Shown here in pieces: positions 50,963-61,429 of a DNA stretch of 64,000 bases (position 1 is its first letter; every line of letters begins with the position of its first letter). Position numbers and translations under genes: made by a program. The stretch is taken from assembly GCF_002863565.1 (NCBI RefSeq), contig NZ_PGUW01000024.1, forward strand, positions 165,193 to 229,192, given 5' to 3'. The notes below the pieces were generated by a model that saw only the letters and a list, made by a program, of their open reading frames with translations, was not told the origin of the DNA and made no database searches. Origin of the DNA: Bacillus sp. V5-8f. GTDB taxonomy: Bacteria > Bacillota > Bacilli > Bacillales > DSM-1321.

Positions 50963-51448
50963 TCATTTCTTTTTTATAAACAGCAGATAAAGGCCGGCCG
51001 CTACCAACAATGCCGGCCATAACTTCAATCCAGTCGAAACGCCTGTCTCTAGGATGCCCAACCAAGAAATTACTTTATCATAAAATAAGGATGAAATGGC
51101 AATGACTAATAACAGGATCCCCTGCAGCATGCCGCTGTTTGTTCTTCTGGCCTTAAGGATAAAGCCAAGAGCGATAATCAGAATGAAAATGCCGATATTG
51201 TGGGGCCATATATTGTATTTGTCCGCAATGTGAAAATGCAGTCCAAACCCGAATAAAATCACTCCCGGAAGAATTGCTTCATGGTCTTTCCCACCGTATG
51301 CCTGGCTTAAAAAAGCAAGCCCAACAATGCACAGCAAGGTTGGCCATGTAAAGAATCCAGGAAAGATTTCGATCCTGGACTCTTCTAGAAAAAAATAAAG
51401 CCCAAACCCAATTAATAGGGTTCCGGGAAAAATCCTTTGACCTTTCAT
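50963..51448 (-). CDS. ysxD: YsxD-like multi-pass membrane protein (LiaI/LiaF-TM type)
   Basis: 161 residues with about six short hydrophobic segments in pairs. The repeated 'ILPGVILFGFGLHF' type element ('IFPGTLLIGFGLYFFL' at the start, 'LKLWPALLVAAGLYLLF' at the end) is typical of the LiaI-LiaF transmembrane region family. Function unknown. It lies between engB and hemA as ysxD does in B. subtilis, on the minus strand and divergent from hemA. AGGAGG lies nine bases before the ATG. Confidence 0.78.
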   Translation of the reverse strand: MKGQRIFPGTLLIGFGLYFFLEESRIEIFPGFFTWPTLLCIVGLAFLSQAYGGKDHEAILPGVILFGFGLHFHIADKYNIWPHNIGIFILIIALGFILKARRTNSGMLQGILLLVIAISSLFYDKVISWLGILETGVSTGLKLWPALLVAAGLYLLFIKKK

Positions 51449-51664
51449 ATGTCCCTCCTGATTTCCGGTTTGGATACTTGAAGTTAACCATTATATTTGA
51501 TATGGTACTTTTGAAGCGAATGTCGAAAAATGTACGTTACTTACTATATATCATAAACTTTCCATTTGAAACAGTCGAAACATTTTGATAGAACTTATTC
51601 ACCTGAACTCTGTTTCGACATTTCATTAACTGTTCATATTTTTTTTATCTATTATACATAGAAA

Positions 51665-51679
51665 ATGATATAATATCAT
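51665..51679. promoter_or_regulatory. perfect palindrome overlapping the hemA -10 box
   Basis: ATGATAT-A-ATATCAT, a 7-1-7 inverted repeat that contains TATAAT (51669-51674). In B. subtilis hemA is repressed by PerR at the promoter, and Fur-family boxes are 7-1-7 repeats, but this sequence does not match the PerR or Fur consensus well. No good -35 is seen. Confidence 0.5.
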
Positions 51680-51715
51680 AGGTATACATTTATATTTTGG
51701 GGGTGTTTCAAGGAA

Positions 51716-53059
51716 ATGCATATTCTAGCGGTAGGACTAAACTATAAAACTGCCCCTGTAGAAATACGTGAAAAATTGTCATTTACCGAAGCCGAACTTG
51801 CAGATGCAATGAAGGCACTTAAGAATAAAAAAAGCATCTTGGAAAACGTGATCGTCTCTACCTGCAATAGAACGGAAATTTATGTGGTAGCCGATCAAAT
51901 CCATACATCAAGATATTATATAAAAGAATTTCTTTCAGAATGGTTCAAAATTGATAAAGAAGAGTTCTCTCCCTATCTCTTTATTTATGAAGGGGAGGGT
52001 GCGATTGAACATTTGTTCAAGGTTGCCTGCGGATTGGATTCAATGGTGCTTGGAGAAACGCAAATTCTTGGACAAGTCCGTTCAAGCTATATGGTTGCAC
52101 AGGAGGAAGGAACGATCGGCACTGTGTTTAACCATTTGTTCAAGCAAGCGTTGACTTTGTCGAAAAAGGCGCATGCCGAAACGGAAATTAATGCGAATGC
52201 CGTTTCCGTTAGCTATGCTGCGGTAGAGCTGGCAAAAAAAATCTTTGGAACCCTGAACGGCAAGAATACGCTTATTCTCGGCGCGGGAAAAATGGGTGAA
52301 CTGGCGATTCAGAACCTTCACAGCAATGGTGCTGACAATATCACTGTTATCAATCGTACCTATGAAAAAGCGATTGCGTTGGCTGAACGTTTTGCTGGCC
52401 GTGCGAAAAGACTTCAGGAGCTTTCATCCGCTTTAGTAGATACGGATATCCTAATTACTTCTACAGGTGCTAAGGATTTTGTCATTACTGAAGAAATGAT
52501 GGCCAATGTAAACAAGCTTAGAAAGGGCCGTCCAATTTTTATGGTCGACATTGCAGTGCCACGCGATTTAGATCCTGAATTGGCAAAGCATGAAAATGTT
52601 TTTCTTTATGACATAGATGACTTGGAAGGAATCGTTCAGGCAAATATACAGGAGCGTGAAAATGCTGCTGAAAAAATTTCGATCATGATTGAGTCAGAAA
52701 TTGTAGAATTTAATCGATGGATCGATATGCAGGGCGTGGTGCCTGTGATTTCCGCCCTCCGGGAAAAAGCGCTTGCCATCCAGGCTGAAACAATGAACAG
52801 CCTTGAAAGAAAGCTCCCGCATCTAAGCGAACGGGACAAAAAAGTTTTGAGCAAGCATACAAAAAGCATTATTAACCAGATGCTAAAAGACCCGATTTTA
52901 TATGCTAAGGAATTGGCAGGGAAACCGGATGTAGATGAGGCATTGAGCCGATTTATGAAGGTTTTTCACCTGGAGGAAATGGTTGAAGTACAGGAGCAGC
53001 CTGCTTCAGTCAAGAATCCGGCTTCTGTTAAATACAATCACGCTGCGGCAAGGATATAG
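51716..53059 (+). CDS. hemA: glutamyl-tRNA reductase
   Basis: 447 residues. Catalytic Cys in '[15 protein letters not shown]' (about residue 50), Rossmann NADPH site '[16 protein letters not shown]' (about 181-196) and a C-terminal dimer helix. It reduces Glu-tRNA to glutamate-semialdehyde, the first committed step to haem. ATG follows GGGGGTG about nine bases upstream. It is the first gene of the hem operon; a short gap and hemX follow. Confidence 0.97.
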   Translation: MHILAVGLNYKTAPVEIREKLSFTEAELADAMKALKNKKSILENVIVSTCNRTEIYVVADQIHTSRYYIKEFLSEWFKIDKEEFSPYLFIYEGEGAIEHLFKVACGLDSMVLGETQILGQVRSSYMVAQEEGTIGTVFNHLFKQALTLSKKAHAETEINANAVSVSYAAVELAKKIFGTLNGKNTLILGAGKMGELAIQNLHSNGADNITVINRTYEKAIALAERFAGRAKRLQELSSALVDTDILITSTGAKDFVITEEMMANVNKLRKGRPIFMVDIAVPRDLDPELAKHENVFLYDIDDLEGIVQANIQERENAAEKISIMIESEIVEFNRWIDMQGVVPVISALREKALAIQAETMNSLERKLPHLSERDKKVLSKHTKSIINQMLKDPILYAKELAGKPDVDEALSRFMKVFHLEEMVEVQEQPASVKNPASVKYNHAAARI

Positions 53060-53067
53060 AGGCAAAT

Positions 53068-53901
53068 ATGCTGGAATTATTTATGACGAGATTGCACGAA
53101 GCTACTGTCATTTTATATGCGTTCAGTGTGCTTTTATACTTTATAGATTTTCTGAATAATAACCGGAAGGCAAATCAATTTGCCTTCTGGCTGCTTGCAA
53201 TTGTTTGGCTTCTTCAAACAATTTTTTTATTTCTATATATGTTGGAAACCGGAAGATTTCCTGTGCTTACAATATTTGAAGGACTTTATTTTTATGCATG
53301 GATATTGATTACGCTGTCACTCGTGATCAACCGGTTAATGCGTGTGGATTTTATCGTGTTTTTTACCAATGTTCTCGGATTTATCGTGATGGCGGTCCAT
53401 ACTTTTGCCCCGCTGCAGATTGAATCAGAAGTACTGGCGCAAAAATTGGTGTCCGAGCTGCTGTTTATTCATATTACCATGGCGATTCTTTCATATGGGG
53501 CGTTTTCGCTGTCATTTGTTTTTTCATTGCTCTATCTCATCCAATATGACCTTCTTAAAAGGAAAAAGTGGGGAAAGAGGCTGATGAGGCTGGGGGATCT
53601 GGCTAAATTGGAGCATATGTCTTACGTAATGGCAGTTATCGGGGTTCCCATGCTCGTCCTCTCCCTTATTCTTGGATTGCAATGGGCCTATTTAAAGGTT
53701 CCCAATCTGTTTTGGTATGATCCGAAAATTATCGGTTCCTTTATTGTTTTAATAGCATATAGCGTGTATTTATATTTAAAAGTTCGGAAACAAATGTATG
53801 GTAAGACGCTAGCTCTTTGGAATATTGCTTCTTTTTTAGTTGTCATCATTAATTTCTCCCTGTTCGGGAGCCTTTCATCATTCCACTTTTGGTATACATA
53901 G
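53068..53901 (+). CDS. hemX: HemX, CcsA-like membrane regulator of HemA level
   Basis: 277 residues with eight predicted membrane helices, in the cytochrome c assembly (CcsA/CcmC-like) fold, including 'LLYFIDFLNNN', 'TIFEGLYFYAWILITLSL' and 'LFIHITMAILSYGAFSLSF'. In B. subtilis HemX lowers the HemA amount post-transcriptionally. Eight bases after hemA. Confidence 0.93.
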   Translation: MLELFMTRLHEATVILYAFSVLLYFIDFLNNNRKANQFAFWLLAIVWLLQTIFLFLYMLETGRFPVLTIFEGLYFYAWILITLSLVINRLMRVDFIVFFTNVLGFIVMAVHTFAPLQIESEVLAQKLVSELLFIHITMAILSYGAFSLSFVFSLLYLIQYDLLKRKKWGKRLMRLGDLAKLEHMSYVMAVIGVPMLVLSLILGLQWAYLKVPNLFWYDPKIIGSFIVLIAYSVYLYLKVRKQMYGKTLALWNIASFLVVIINFSLFGSLSSFHFWYT

Positions 53902-53910
53902 GAGGAAAAC

Positions 53911-54843
53911 ATGCGAAAAATTATTGTCGGATCCAGAAGGAGCAAACTAGCAATCACCCAAACAAATTGGGTCATCAACCAGCTAAAGGAACTCGGTGTT
54001 CCTTTCGAGTTTGAGGTCAAAGAAATTGTCACAAAGGGTGATAAAATTCAGGACGTAACATTATCGAAAGTGGGCGGGAAGGGCCTTTTTGTGAAAGAAA
54101 TCGAACAGGCTATGCTTGACAAGGAAATTGATATGGCGGTCCACAGTATGAAGGATATGCCTGCTGTAATGCCTGAAGGTTTGACAATAGGCTGTGTGCC
54201 TCCAAGAGAAGACCATCGGGATGCATTGATTTCGAAGAATCATATACCATTGGAAGAGCTGAAAGAGGGTGCCATAATCGGAACAAGCAGCCTGCGTAGA
54301 GGGGCTCAGCTGCTTGCAAACAGGCCGGACCTTGAAATCAAATGGATTCGGGGGAATGTGGACACTCGTTTAGAAAAGCTTTCTAATGAAGATTATGACG
54401 CAATCATTCTAGCGGCCGCGGGCTTATCACGCCTTGGGTGGAAGCAGGAAGTGGTTACACAATTTCTTGACACGGATCTTTGCCTGCCAGCCGTAGGACA
54501 AGGAGCCCTCTCGATTGAGTGCCGTGAAGATGATGATGAGCTTCTATCAGAGCTTAAAAAACTTACCTGTGAAAAAACAAGGCTTGCTGTTGAGGCAGAA
54601 AGAGCTTTTCTTGATAAAATGGAGGGCGGGTGCCAGGTGCCGATTGCAGGATTTGCAACAGTGACAGGCAGCAGTTCGGTTTCCCTTGCTGCACTTGTCG
54701 CATCTCCAGATGGAAAAATAATTTATAAAGAAATAATAGAAGGAACAGACCCGGTCAGTGTCGGGAATGAAGCAGCACGGCTGTTAAGTGAGAAAGGTGC
54801 AAAGGAATTGATTGACCGCGTTAAAGAGGAGCTCGACCAGTAA
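53911..54843 (+). CDS. hemC: hydroxymethylbilane synthase (porphobilinogen deaminase)
   Basis: 310 residues. '[20 protein letters not shown]' at the start, substrate-binding '[16 protein letters not shown]' and '[12 protein letters not shown]', and the cofactor Cys in '[11 protein letters not shown]' (about 241). It joins four porphobilinogen units. AGGAGG is six bases from ATG. Its stop overlaps the hemD start by one base. Confidence 0.97.
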   Translation: MRKIIVGSRRSKLAITQTNWVINQLKELGVPFEFEVKEIVTKGDKIQDVTLSKVGGKGLFVKEIEQAMLDKEIDMAVHSMKDMPAVMPEGLTIGCVPPREDHRDALISKNHIPLEELKEGAIIGTSSLRRGAQLLANRPDLEIKWIRGNVDTRLEKLSNEDYDAIILAAAGLSRLGWKQEVVTQFLDTDLCLPAVGQGALSIECREDDDELLSELKKLTCEKTRLAVEAERAFLDKMEGGCQVPIAGFATVTGSSSVSLAALVASPDGKIIYKEIIEGTDPVSVGNEAARLLSEKGAKELIDRVKEELDQ

Positions 54844-55628
54844 TGCGGACCTTCAAACCTCTAAAGGGATATAATGTCCTTGTAACAAGAGGGAAGGAGC
54901 AGTCTGAAAGCCTTAACCGAATCATTGCTGCTAATGGAGGGAATTCTTATGCGGTTCCCCTGATTGATTTTGTTTTGCCAAAGGATCCCAGTGCTGTGAA
55001 AAAATATATTGTACACCTGGATGAGTTTGACTGGCTTGTTTTTACAAGTCAAAACGGTGTCAAATTTTTCTTTGAATTGGCGGAACAAACGCCGCACATC
55101 GGAAACATGCCCAAGATTGCAGTGATAGGTGTAAAAACAAAACAGGCTCTTGCCGAATGGGGATATCAGGCGGATTTTATGCCTGATGAATTCGTAGCGG
55201 AAGCCTTTACAAAACAGTTTAATCAACATCTTCAACAGAGTGACAAAGTGTTGGTGGCTAAAGGAAATTTGGCGCGATCTGTGATCAGCGAGAGTATTAA
55301 TCGATCTGGAGCAGACTGTAAGGAAGTTATCGTATATGAGACGATTCTTCCTGAAGCAAGCGAACCGAAGCTTGCTGAACTGCTCCGTAACAGAAAAATT
55401 GATATCGTTACATTTTCCAGTTCGTCAACGGTAAATCATTTTGTAGAAGTTGTAAAGAAGCATGATTTGCAAACGGAAGCACGGGATCTGATTGTTGTGT
55501 GTATCGGTCCGGTAGCAAAAAAAACAGCTGAAAACCTGGGACTGGTTGTCCACGTATACCCTGATATGGAATATACTGCCAAAGCGATGATTGAAAGCTT
55601 GATACATTACTTAGAACTTAGGAAATAA
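54843..55628 (+). CDS. hemD: uroporphyrinogen-III synthase
   Basis: 261 residues. Two-lobed HemD fold with 'LVTRGKEQSESLNRIIAANG', 'WLVFTSQNGVKFFFEL' and 'VTFSSSSTVNHFVEV', and C-terminal 'VVCIGPVAKKTAENLGLVVH'. The family diverges strongly, and position between hemC and hemB is strong support. It closes hydroxymethylbilane with ring-D inversion. Overlap TAATG with hemC. Confidence 0.94.
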   Translation: MRTFKPLKGYNVLVTRGKEQSESLNRIIAANGGNSYAVPLIDFVLPKDPSAVKKYIVHLDEFDWLVFTSQNGVKFFFELAEQTPHIGNMPKIAVIGVKTKQALAEWGYQADFMPDEFVAEAFTKQFNQHLQQSDKVLVAKGNLARSVISESINRSGADCKEVIVYETILPEASEPKLAELLRNRKIDIVTFSSSSTVNHFVEVVKKHDLQTEARDLIVVCIGPVAKKTAENLGLVVHVYPDMEYTAKAMIESLIHYLELRK

Positions 55629-55643
55629 AAAGGAGGAAACAAT

Positions 55644-56633
55644 ATGAAAGACATTCAGTTTAATCGCCACCGCCGATTACGCTCTAGTGCAAACATGAGG
55701 GCGTTAGTGCGGGAGACGTATCTTCATAAGGAAGACTTGATTTATCCATTGTTTATCATTGATGGAGAGCAAGTGAAAAATGAGATCTCATCCATGCCGG
55801 GTGTTTTTCAAATTTCAATGGATTACCTGAAAGCGGAGATGGAAGAAGTAACAAGCCTGGGGATTAAGTCTGTCATTCTTTTTGGAGTCCCCCATGAACA
55901 TGATAAGGATGAGCATGGTTCGGGTGCTTTCCATCATAATGGCCTAGTTCAACAAGCAACCAGACTCATTAAAAAAGAGTTTCCTGAAGTCATTGTCATC
56001 GCAGATACCTGCCTGTGTGAATACACAAGCCACGGACACTGCGGCATCGTGGAAGACGGAAAAATTCTGAATGACCCATCTCTCGACCTTCTTGCTCAAA
56101 CAGCAGTGAGCCAGGCTGAAGCAGGTGCGGATATCATCGCTCCGTCGAATATGATGGATGGTTTCGTGGCAGCCATCCGTGCTGGTTTGGATGAAGCAGG
56201 GTATCATGATATACCGGTTATGTCATATGGCGTAAAATACGCATCCGCATTTTACGGGCCATTCCGTGAAGCCGCCAACGGGGCTCCGCAATTCGGCGAC
56301 CGCAAAACGTACCAAATGGATCCAGCAAACCGTATCGAAGCGTTCCGTGAAGCGGAATCCGATGTGATAGAAGGAGCTGACTTCCTTATCGTAAAGCCGG
56401 CTTTATCTTATATGGACATCATCCGTGACGCAAAAAATAATTTTACTCTACCGATTGTCGCCTATAACGTAAGTGGTGAGTATTCGATGATTAAAGCAGC
56501 AGCCCAAAATGGCTGGATCGATGAAAAAGCAATTGTGATGGAAATGCTGACAGGTTTGAAACGGGCAGGTGCCGATTTAATCATCACATATCATTCCAAG
56601 GATGTAGCCCGCTGGCTGGATGATCAGAACTAA
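55644..56633 (+). CDS. hemB: delta-aminolevulinic acid dehydratase (porphobilinogen synthase)
   Basis: 329 residues. Zinc-site cysteines in '[14 protein letters not shown]' (three Cys), Schiff-base Lys in '[18 protein letters not shown]' and '[14 protein letters not shown]'. It condenses two 5-aminolevulinate. AAGGAGGA is before the ATG. 15 bases from hemD. Confidence 0.97.
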   Translation: MKDIQFNRHRRLRSSANMRALVRETYLHKEDLIYPLFIIDGEQVKNEISSMPGVFQISMDYLKAEMEEVTSLGIKSVILFGVPHEHDKDEHGSGAFHHNGLVQQATRLIKKEFPEVIVIADTCLCEYTSHGHCGIVEDGKILNDPSLDLLAQTAVSQAEAGADIIAPSNMMDGFVAAIRAGLDEAGYHDIPVMSYGVKYASAFYGPFREAANGAPQFGDRKTYQMDPANRIEAFREAESDVIEGADFLIVKPALSYMDIIRDAKNNFTLPIVAYNVSGEYSMIKAAAQNGWIDEKAIVMEMLTGLKRAGADLIITYHSKDVARWLDDQN

Positions 56634-56669
56634 TCCTATATGGCTTTAAAATGAAAGGGGATGCGATTT

Positions 56670-57959
56670 ATGCGGTCTTATGAAAAATCAAAACAAGCAT
56701 TTGCGGAGGCACAGCACCTTATGCCTGGCGGCGTCAATAGCCCAGTACGTGCCTTTAAATCAGTGGATATGGACCCGATTTTCATGGAGCGGGGGAAAGG
56801 CTCTAAAATTTACGATATCGATGGCAATGAATATATTGATTATGTTCTATCGTGGGGACCGCTGATCCTTGGCCATTCCAATGACAGAGTCGTAGAAGCC
56901 TTAAAAAAAGTAGCCGAAACCGGCACAAGCTTCGGCGCTTCAACCTTAGTCGAAAATGAACTGGCGCAGCTTGTGATCGAGAGGGTTCCTTCCATTGAAA
57001 TGATCCGGATGGTATCTTCGGGTACAGAAGCGACCATGAGTGCATTGCGTTTGGCCCGAGGCTTTACAGGACGCAATAAAATTCTAAAATTCGAAGGATG
57101 TTATCATGGCCATGGGGATTCACTGCTGATAAAAGCCGGTTCTGGTGTTGCCACCCTCGGATTGCCTGACAGCCCAGGTGTACCAGAAAGTGTTGCCAGC
57201 AATACGATTACCGTTCCATATAATGACCTAGATAGCGTAAAAGTTGCTTTTGAACAATTTGGTGATGACATCGCTTGTATCATTGTTGAGCCGGTCGCAG
57301 GCAATATGGGTGTAGTCCCTCCTCAGCCAGGGTTCCTTGAAGGGCTTCGCGAGCTAACAAGCAAAAACGGCTCCCTTCTCATTTTTGACGAGGTCATGAC
57401 CGGGTTCCGCGTAGGCTATAATTGCGCCCAAGGATACTTTGGCGTCACACCGGATCTTACCTGTCTTGGAAAAGTAATTGGCGGCGGCCTTCCGGTAGGT
57501 GCCTTCGGAGGCAAGAGAGAAATCATGGAACAAATTGCCCCAAGCGGTACAATCTACCAAGCTGGTACTTTATCCGGAAACCCGCTTGCCATGACGGCTG
57601 GGCTCGAAACATTAAGCCAGTTGACTCCTGAGGTCTATGAGGAATTCAAACGAAAAGGAGATATGCTTGAACAAGGTATTGGCCGGGCGGCGAAAAAGCA
57701 TGGCGTCCCGCATACCTTTAACAGGGCCGGTTCCATGATCGGGATGTTCTTTACAAACGAAGATGTCATCAATTATGAAACGGCGAAAACTTCAGATTTA
57801 AATTTCTTTGCAACGTATTATCGTGAAATGGCGGAACAGGGCGTATACCTGCCTCCTTCCCAATTCGAAGGGTTATTCATTTCTACCGCGCATTCTGATG
57901 AGGATATTGAACGAACGATTGCAGCGGCAGAAAAGGCGTTTTCAAGGTTAAAAGGATAA
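56670..57959 (+). CDS. hemL: glutamate-1-semialdehyde 2,1-aminomutase
   Basis: 429 residues. PLP enzyme with '[17 protein letters not shown]', '[16 protein letters not shown]', '[11 protein letters not shown]' and PLP Lys in '[18 protein letters not shown]' (about 267). It makes 5-aminolevulinate. ATG at 56670 is nine bases after AAAGGGG; the ATG at 56661 touches the ribosome site. The gene ends the hem operon. Confidence 0.97.
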   Translation: MRSYEKSKQAFAEAQHLMPGGVNSPVRAFKSVDMDPIFMERGKGSKIYDIDGNEYIDYVLSWGPLILGHSNDRVVEALKKVAETGTSFGASTLVENELAQLVIERVPSIEMIRMVSSGTEATMSALRLARGFTGRNKILKFEGCYHGHGDSLLIKAGSGVATLGLPDSPGVPESVASNTITVPYNDLDSVKVAFEQFGDDIACIIVEPVAGNMGVVPPQPGFLEGLRELTSKNGSLLIFDEVMTGFRVGYNCAQGYFGVTPDLTCLGKVIGGGLPVGAFGGKREIMEQIAPSGTIYQAGTLSGNPLAMTAGLETLSQLTPEVYEEFKRKGDMLEQGIGRAAKKHGVPHTFNRAGSMIGMFFTNEDVINYETAKTSDLNFFATYYREMAEQGVYLPPSQFEGLFISTAHSDEDIERTIAAAEKAFSRLKG

Positions 57960-57968
57960 TATGCAGAT

Positions 57969-58010
57969 GAAAGAGGCTTCTTTATCACTAGGATAAAGGG
58001 GCTTTTTTTA
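57969..58010 (+). terminator. terminator of the hem operon
   Basis: GGCTTCTTTATC / GATAAAGGGGC stem with two G-U pairs, loop ACTAG, then seven T. Confidence 0.85.
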
Positions 58011-58078
58011 TTTGCCCTATTCAATATTTCTCTCAATTCTTTTAAATGAAGTCCTCCCCCTTCCTATCTCAATAAATA

Positions 58079-58107
58079 GCATAATTAACTTTGCTACTTC
58101 ATAGATT
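58079..58107 (+). promoter_or_regulatory. possible sigma-E promoter of spoVID
   Basis: GCATAAT (58079-58085), 14-base spacer, CATAGATT (58100-58107). This is close to the sigma-E pattern KMATATT-N14-CATACANT with one mismatch in each box. spoVID is sigma-E dependent in B. subtilis. Confidence 0.6.
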
Positions 58108-58157
58108 GTTAATGGCATAGTCATTGTTTCTCTGAGGATTAGAAAGGAGGAGTTGTT

Positions 58158-60119
58158 TTGTCGAAGGAAAATCAATCGTATTTACGATTTTCATTAGAGG
58201 AATCCATATGGTTCCAAAAGGAACACGAAGTAGCTGAACTATATTCCATCTCCCTGGATCCCAATGTTACGATTCAGGAAAGAGATCAATACGTAATCAT
58301 CAAGGGCACGCTTGATTTAAGTGGAGAATACAAGGAAGAACGGGGTACTGGAGAGTCTGTGATCAAGAATTATACTCAACACTACCACCCTAAAACGGTA
58401 CAGCAGGTGGAAAGAAGGGATTCAGGTATTAATGAATTTATTCATCGGTTCCCGGTAGATATTACCATTCCATTTGACAGGATTCATTCTCTTCAGGATG
58501 TTGATGTGGAAATCCAAACATTTGATTATATATTACCAGATAAAAATTGTCTGAAGCTGCAAGCCGACCTGCTCATTACGGGGATTTACAGGGAGCAGCA
58601 GTCAGAAGTTGAGGACGAAACATTTGGGGAAGAACCAGAGGAAGAAAATAGCGAGCATGGAGAAGCCTTATTTGAAAGCGAGTTTAATGAATACACTCCA
58701 GGCCCTCAAGACACTTATGAACCAATCCATCACCTTGATAGGGAGGAAGTAAGCCTTGGAGAAGGTGAAATGGAAAATATGCCGAATATGGTTGAAGCCG
58801 ACTTTGATCCGTTTGAAGAGTTTATTCGAAAAACAGCTTTTTTCCAAAGCCTAAAAGGGACAGAGGACCACCAGAAGTTCCAGGCTATGTTTGAACGCCC
58901 AATTAAAGCGGACGAAAACCCGGTTACCAATAGTGGCAATGATCTATATTCCCCATTTTATGCGGAAGCCAGAAAACTTCCTGAGGATGGTAGAGCCGAA
59001 AAATCGGAGCCTGAGCTAATAAGCAAACAGCCTGACATACCTGTATTCGAAATTCCAGTGGAGCCTCTTTATGATGAGCTGCAAACAAAATTGCAAATAC
59101 CAAAAAAAGAACCTGAGACAACTCACCCATGGGGAGATACGAAACAGCACAGCAGCTTCGACCCGGATGAAACAATGTCGGGGCAACAGGAGCCGGAAAG
59201 CCCTATCCATCAACAACCTACAGTGCAACCACCATTAAATGCCGAACAGAATCAAGCAGCAGTTCAACAAGAGCCAACTGGTGAACAGAATCAAGAAGGG
59301 GTTCAACGAGAATCCAATGCTATCCATAATCAAGAACTAAATGATCCGCAGAAGCAGGCAGCAAGTCGACAAGAACCAAATGATCCGCAGAAGCAGGCAG
59401 CAGGTCGACAAGAACCAAATGCTCCACAGAATCAAGGAGAAAGTCAACAAGAACCAATTGTTATGGCGCCGGAACCAGTTTCAAATCAAGAGACTATGCC
59501 TGGACAGCAAAACATAGAACTATCAAACAGAGGAGAAAAGCAGCAGGAGTTACAGGAAGAATCAAAGCAGGCTGCGGATGCAACGCAGCAACAAACTGAA
59601 CAGGAGGCACCGGTCTCTGCCAGTAAACAAGGAGATCAAGAAAAGCCTGACATACAAGCACCTATTAATGTTTCTAAGGGAATGGAAGAGGAAGCAACTC
59701 CTGTAGTTTTACATCAAGGATCGGGCCGGGAAGAGACAGAGACTCTCAAAGCCAAGACGGAGCCGAGGGAAAAACAACATGAGCCGCTACTGAACCTTGC
59801 TAAAAGAGAAGATGCTCCCCTAGTTAAAGAGGTAAGCAAGGTGAGCGGCCAATCTCCTTCCAATCGTGAAAAGGAACTGGCAAACCAGGAGGAAAAGGAA
59901 CATGTTTCTTTAATGGACTTCTTTGGACGTAAACAGGAGGAACAACTAACAAAGGTAAAGGTATGCATAGTCCAGCATGGAGATACACTGTCATCGCTTG
60001 CTGACCGGTACGAAGTTAGCGAACAAGCCATTTTAAGCAGCAATGCACTTGAGCAGGGGCAGGATGTTTCCGAAGGTCAGGTGCTCTATATTCCAAGGGC
60101 AAAAGCCTTCAAATTGTAA
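58158..60119 (+). CDS. spoVID: spore coat morphogenetic protein SpoVID
   Basis: 653 residues. N-terminal conserved domain (about 1-150, 'LRFSLEESIWFQKEHEVAEL', 'IQERDQYVIIKGTLDLSGEY') guides localisation to the forespore surface; the middle is long, acidic then Gln/Glu/Pro-rich and of low complexity; the C-terminal LysM domain (about 600-648, 'VQHGDTLSSLADRYEVSEQA') binds SafA partners or the SpoIVA layer. It directs coat encasement in the mother cell. TTG start with AAAGGAGG. It is longer than the roughly 575 residues of B. subtilis SpoVID, mainly through repeats in the linker. Confidence 0.94.
   Translation: MSKENQSYLRFSLEESIWFQKEHEVAELYSISLDPNVTIQERDQYVIIKGTLDLSGEYKEERGTGESVIKNYTQHYHPKTVQQVERRDSGINEFIHRFPVDITIPFDRIHSLQDVDVEIQTFDYILPDKNCLKLQADLLITGIYREQQSEVEDETFGEEPEEENSEHGEALFESEFNEYTPGPQDTYEPIHHLDREEVSLGEGEMENMPNMVEADFDPFEEFIRKTAFFQSLKGTEDHQKFQAMFERPIKADENPVTNSGNDLYSPFYAEARKLPEDGRAEKSEPELISKQPDIPVFEIPVEPLYDELQTKLQIPKKEPETTHPWGDTKQHSSFDPDETMSGQQEPESPIHQQPTVQPPLNAEQNQAAVQQEPTGEQNQEGVQRESNAIHNQELNDPQKQAASRQEPNDPQKQAAGRQEPNAPQNQGESQQEPIVMAPEPVSNQETMPGQQNIELSNRGEKQQELQEESKQAADATQQQTEQEAPVSASKQGDQEKPDIQAPINVSKGMEEEATPVVLHQGSGREETETLKAKTEPREKQHEPLLNLAKREDAPLVKEVSKVSGQSPSNREKELANQEEKEHVSLMDFFGRKQEEQLTKVKVCIVQHGDTLSSLADRYEVSEQAILSSNALEQGQDVSEGQVLYIPRAKAFKL
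59238..59456 (+). repeat. 39-base tandem repeats in spoVID
   Basis: In-frame units of 13 codons: 59238-59276, 59277-59315, a shortened 24-base unit 59316-59339, then 59340-59378, 59379-59417 and 59418-59456. Protein pattern N-x-x-Q-x-Q-x-x-x-x-Q-E-P; the fourth and fifth are nearly identical at DNA level, pointing to recent duplication. Confidence 0.85.
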
Positions 60120-60124
60120 TGATC

Positions 60125-60161
60125 CAGAGCAGAGACAGCAGGCCCTGCTCTGCTGTTTTTT
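60125..60161 (+). terminator. terminator after spoVID
   Basis: CAGAGCAG / CTGCTCTG with a 12-base loop, then CTGTTTTTT. Confidence 0.75.
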
Positions 60162-60211
60162 CAAATAACAAGCCAGTTTGAGCATGCCATTCAAGCGAAG
60201 GTGAGTGGATA

Positions 60212-61261
60212 TTGAGCGAATTTCAAGAACAACAGGATTTTCAGGATACTCCAATTATTCTGCAACAATATTCGTTGCATACTAGATATGTTGAAAACTT
60301 TGGGAAAGTAAAGAAAGTTTATACAGATAAAGGGATTTTCGCATTGAAAGCGATATCCCCCCAAATTGGGATGGACTTCTTCAAAAATATGCAGTACTTA
60401 TATCAGCGCGGTTACAACCGGATTGTTCCGATTTACCCAACAACAGACGGAAGGTATGCCGTTCTGCATGGTGGGCGTTTATATTACTTGATGCCGTGGC
60501 TGCTGAATGAGGATTCGGGTGAACGCGATGAACGCCATATGCAGCTATTCCGTGAGCTAGCCAGGATGCACACCCTATCCATAAAAGAAAGGTCTGTTAA
60601 AAAAGAAGAAAGGGAAGAGCATTACGAAGAGACTGTAAAGCAGTGGAAAGAACATCACGAATTCATCGACGAATTTGCGGCCGAGAGTGAGAAAAAGTGG
60701 TATATGTCACCATTTGAGCTTATGTTTTGCATGTACTATATCGACATCACCCAGGCTTTAAATTATGCGCAAAAAAAGCTTGAGGAATGGTTTGAAAAAA
60801 CAAAAGAGGATGAAAAAGTAAGGACTGTAGTCACTCATGGAAAGCCGTCCATGGAGCATTTCATATACGATGACAGAGGCTACGGCCATTTTATAAATTT
60901 TGAAGATTCAAAAACGGCTCCTCCTCATTTCGACTTATTGCCTTTTCTGGTAAAATCGGCAAAAACCTATCCTACTCGGTGTGATGATTGTGTAACGTGG
61001 CTCTATAATTATTTTAAATATTTTCCGTTTAAAAGCGAGGAAATGCTATTATTTCAGAGCTATATGGCGTATCCCGGTTCATCCATTCAAACCGTAAGAA
61101 ACTATTTCGAGAAAAAGGGAGGGAAAAGCGAGTTATACTATGTCAGTCAGCTACAGAGGCAATATTGGCAGTTGAAAAACACCGAATATATTGTAATGAA
61201 GATTGAAGAAATCGAACAGCAGAAAAAAGCGGCTGCCGAACAGGCACAAGCTCAAAGCTAA
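60212..61261 (+). CDS. ysxE: spore coat protein YsxE (CotS/protein-kinase-like fold)
   Basis: 349 residues, the CotS/YsxE family of aminoglycoside-phosphotransferase-like proteins. An ATP-lobe-like 'VYTDKGIFALKAI' and 'YLMPWLLN' hinge are seen, then 'VVTHGKPSMEHFIYDD' and 'FINFEDSKTAPPHFDL' in place of the catalytic HxD and DFD loops. It is an inner coat protein in B. subtilis, dependent on SpoVID. TTG start, AAGGTGAG upstream. C-terminus is a charged helix. It lies behind spoVID with a terminator between. Confidence 0.9.
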   Translation: MSEFQEQQDFQDTPIILQQYSLHTRYVENFGKVKKVYTDKGIFALKAISPQIGMDFFKNMQYLYQRGYNRIVPIYPTTDGRYAVLHGGRLYYLMPWLLNEDSGERDERHMQLFRELARMHTLSIKERSVKKEEREEHYEETVKQWKEHHEFIDEFAAESEKKWYMSPFELMFCMYYIDITQALNYAQKKLEEWFEKTKEDEKVRTVVTHGKPSMEHFIYDDRGYGHFINFEDSKTAPPHFDLLPFLVKSAKTYPTRCDDCVTWLYNYFKYFPFKSEEMLLFQSYMAYPGSSIQTVRNYFEKKGGKSELYYVSQLQRQYWQLKNTEYIVMKIEEIEQQKKAAAEQAQAQS

Positions 61262-61264
61262 ACA

Positions 61265-61306
61265 GCCGGCCAGCCAAATAAAAATTGCTGGCCGGTCATT
61301 TTTTTG
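61265..61306 (+). terminator. terminator after ysxE
   Basis: CCGGCCAGC / GCTGGCCGG perfect stem then TCATTTTTTT. Confidence 0.9.
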
Positions 61307-61429
61307 TAATGCAAAGATAGCTTGGCAAAAAGGTGTAAGTGTGAGGCAATGGCCAAAGTGCAGTTATTAAGTATCTGAGCAACTACGCCCTTAGTGTTCG
61401 CATTTACCAATCGGAAAATTTTATAATCA

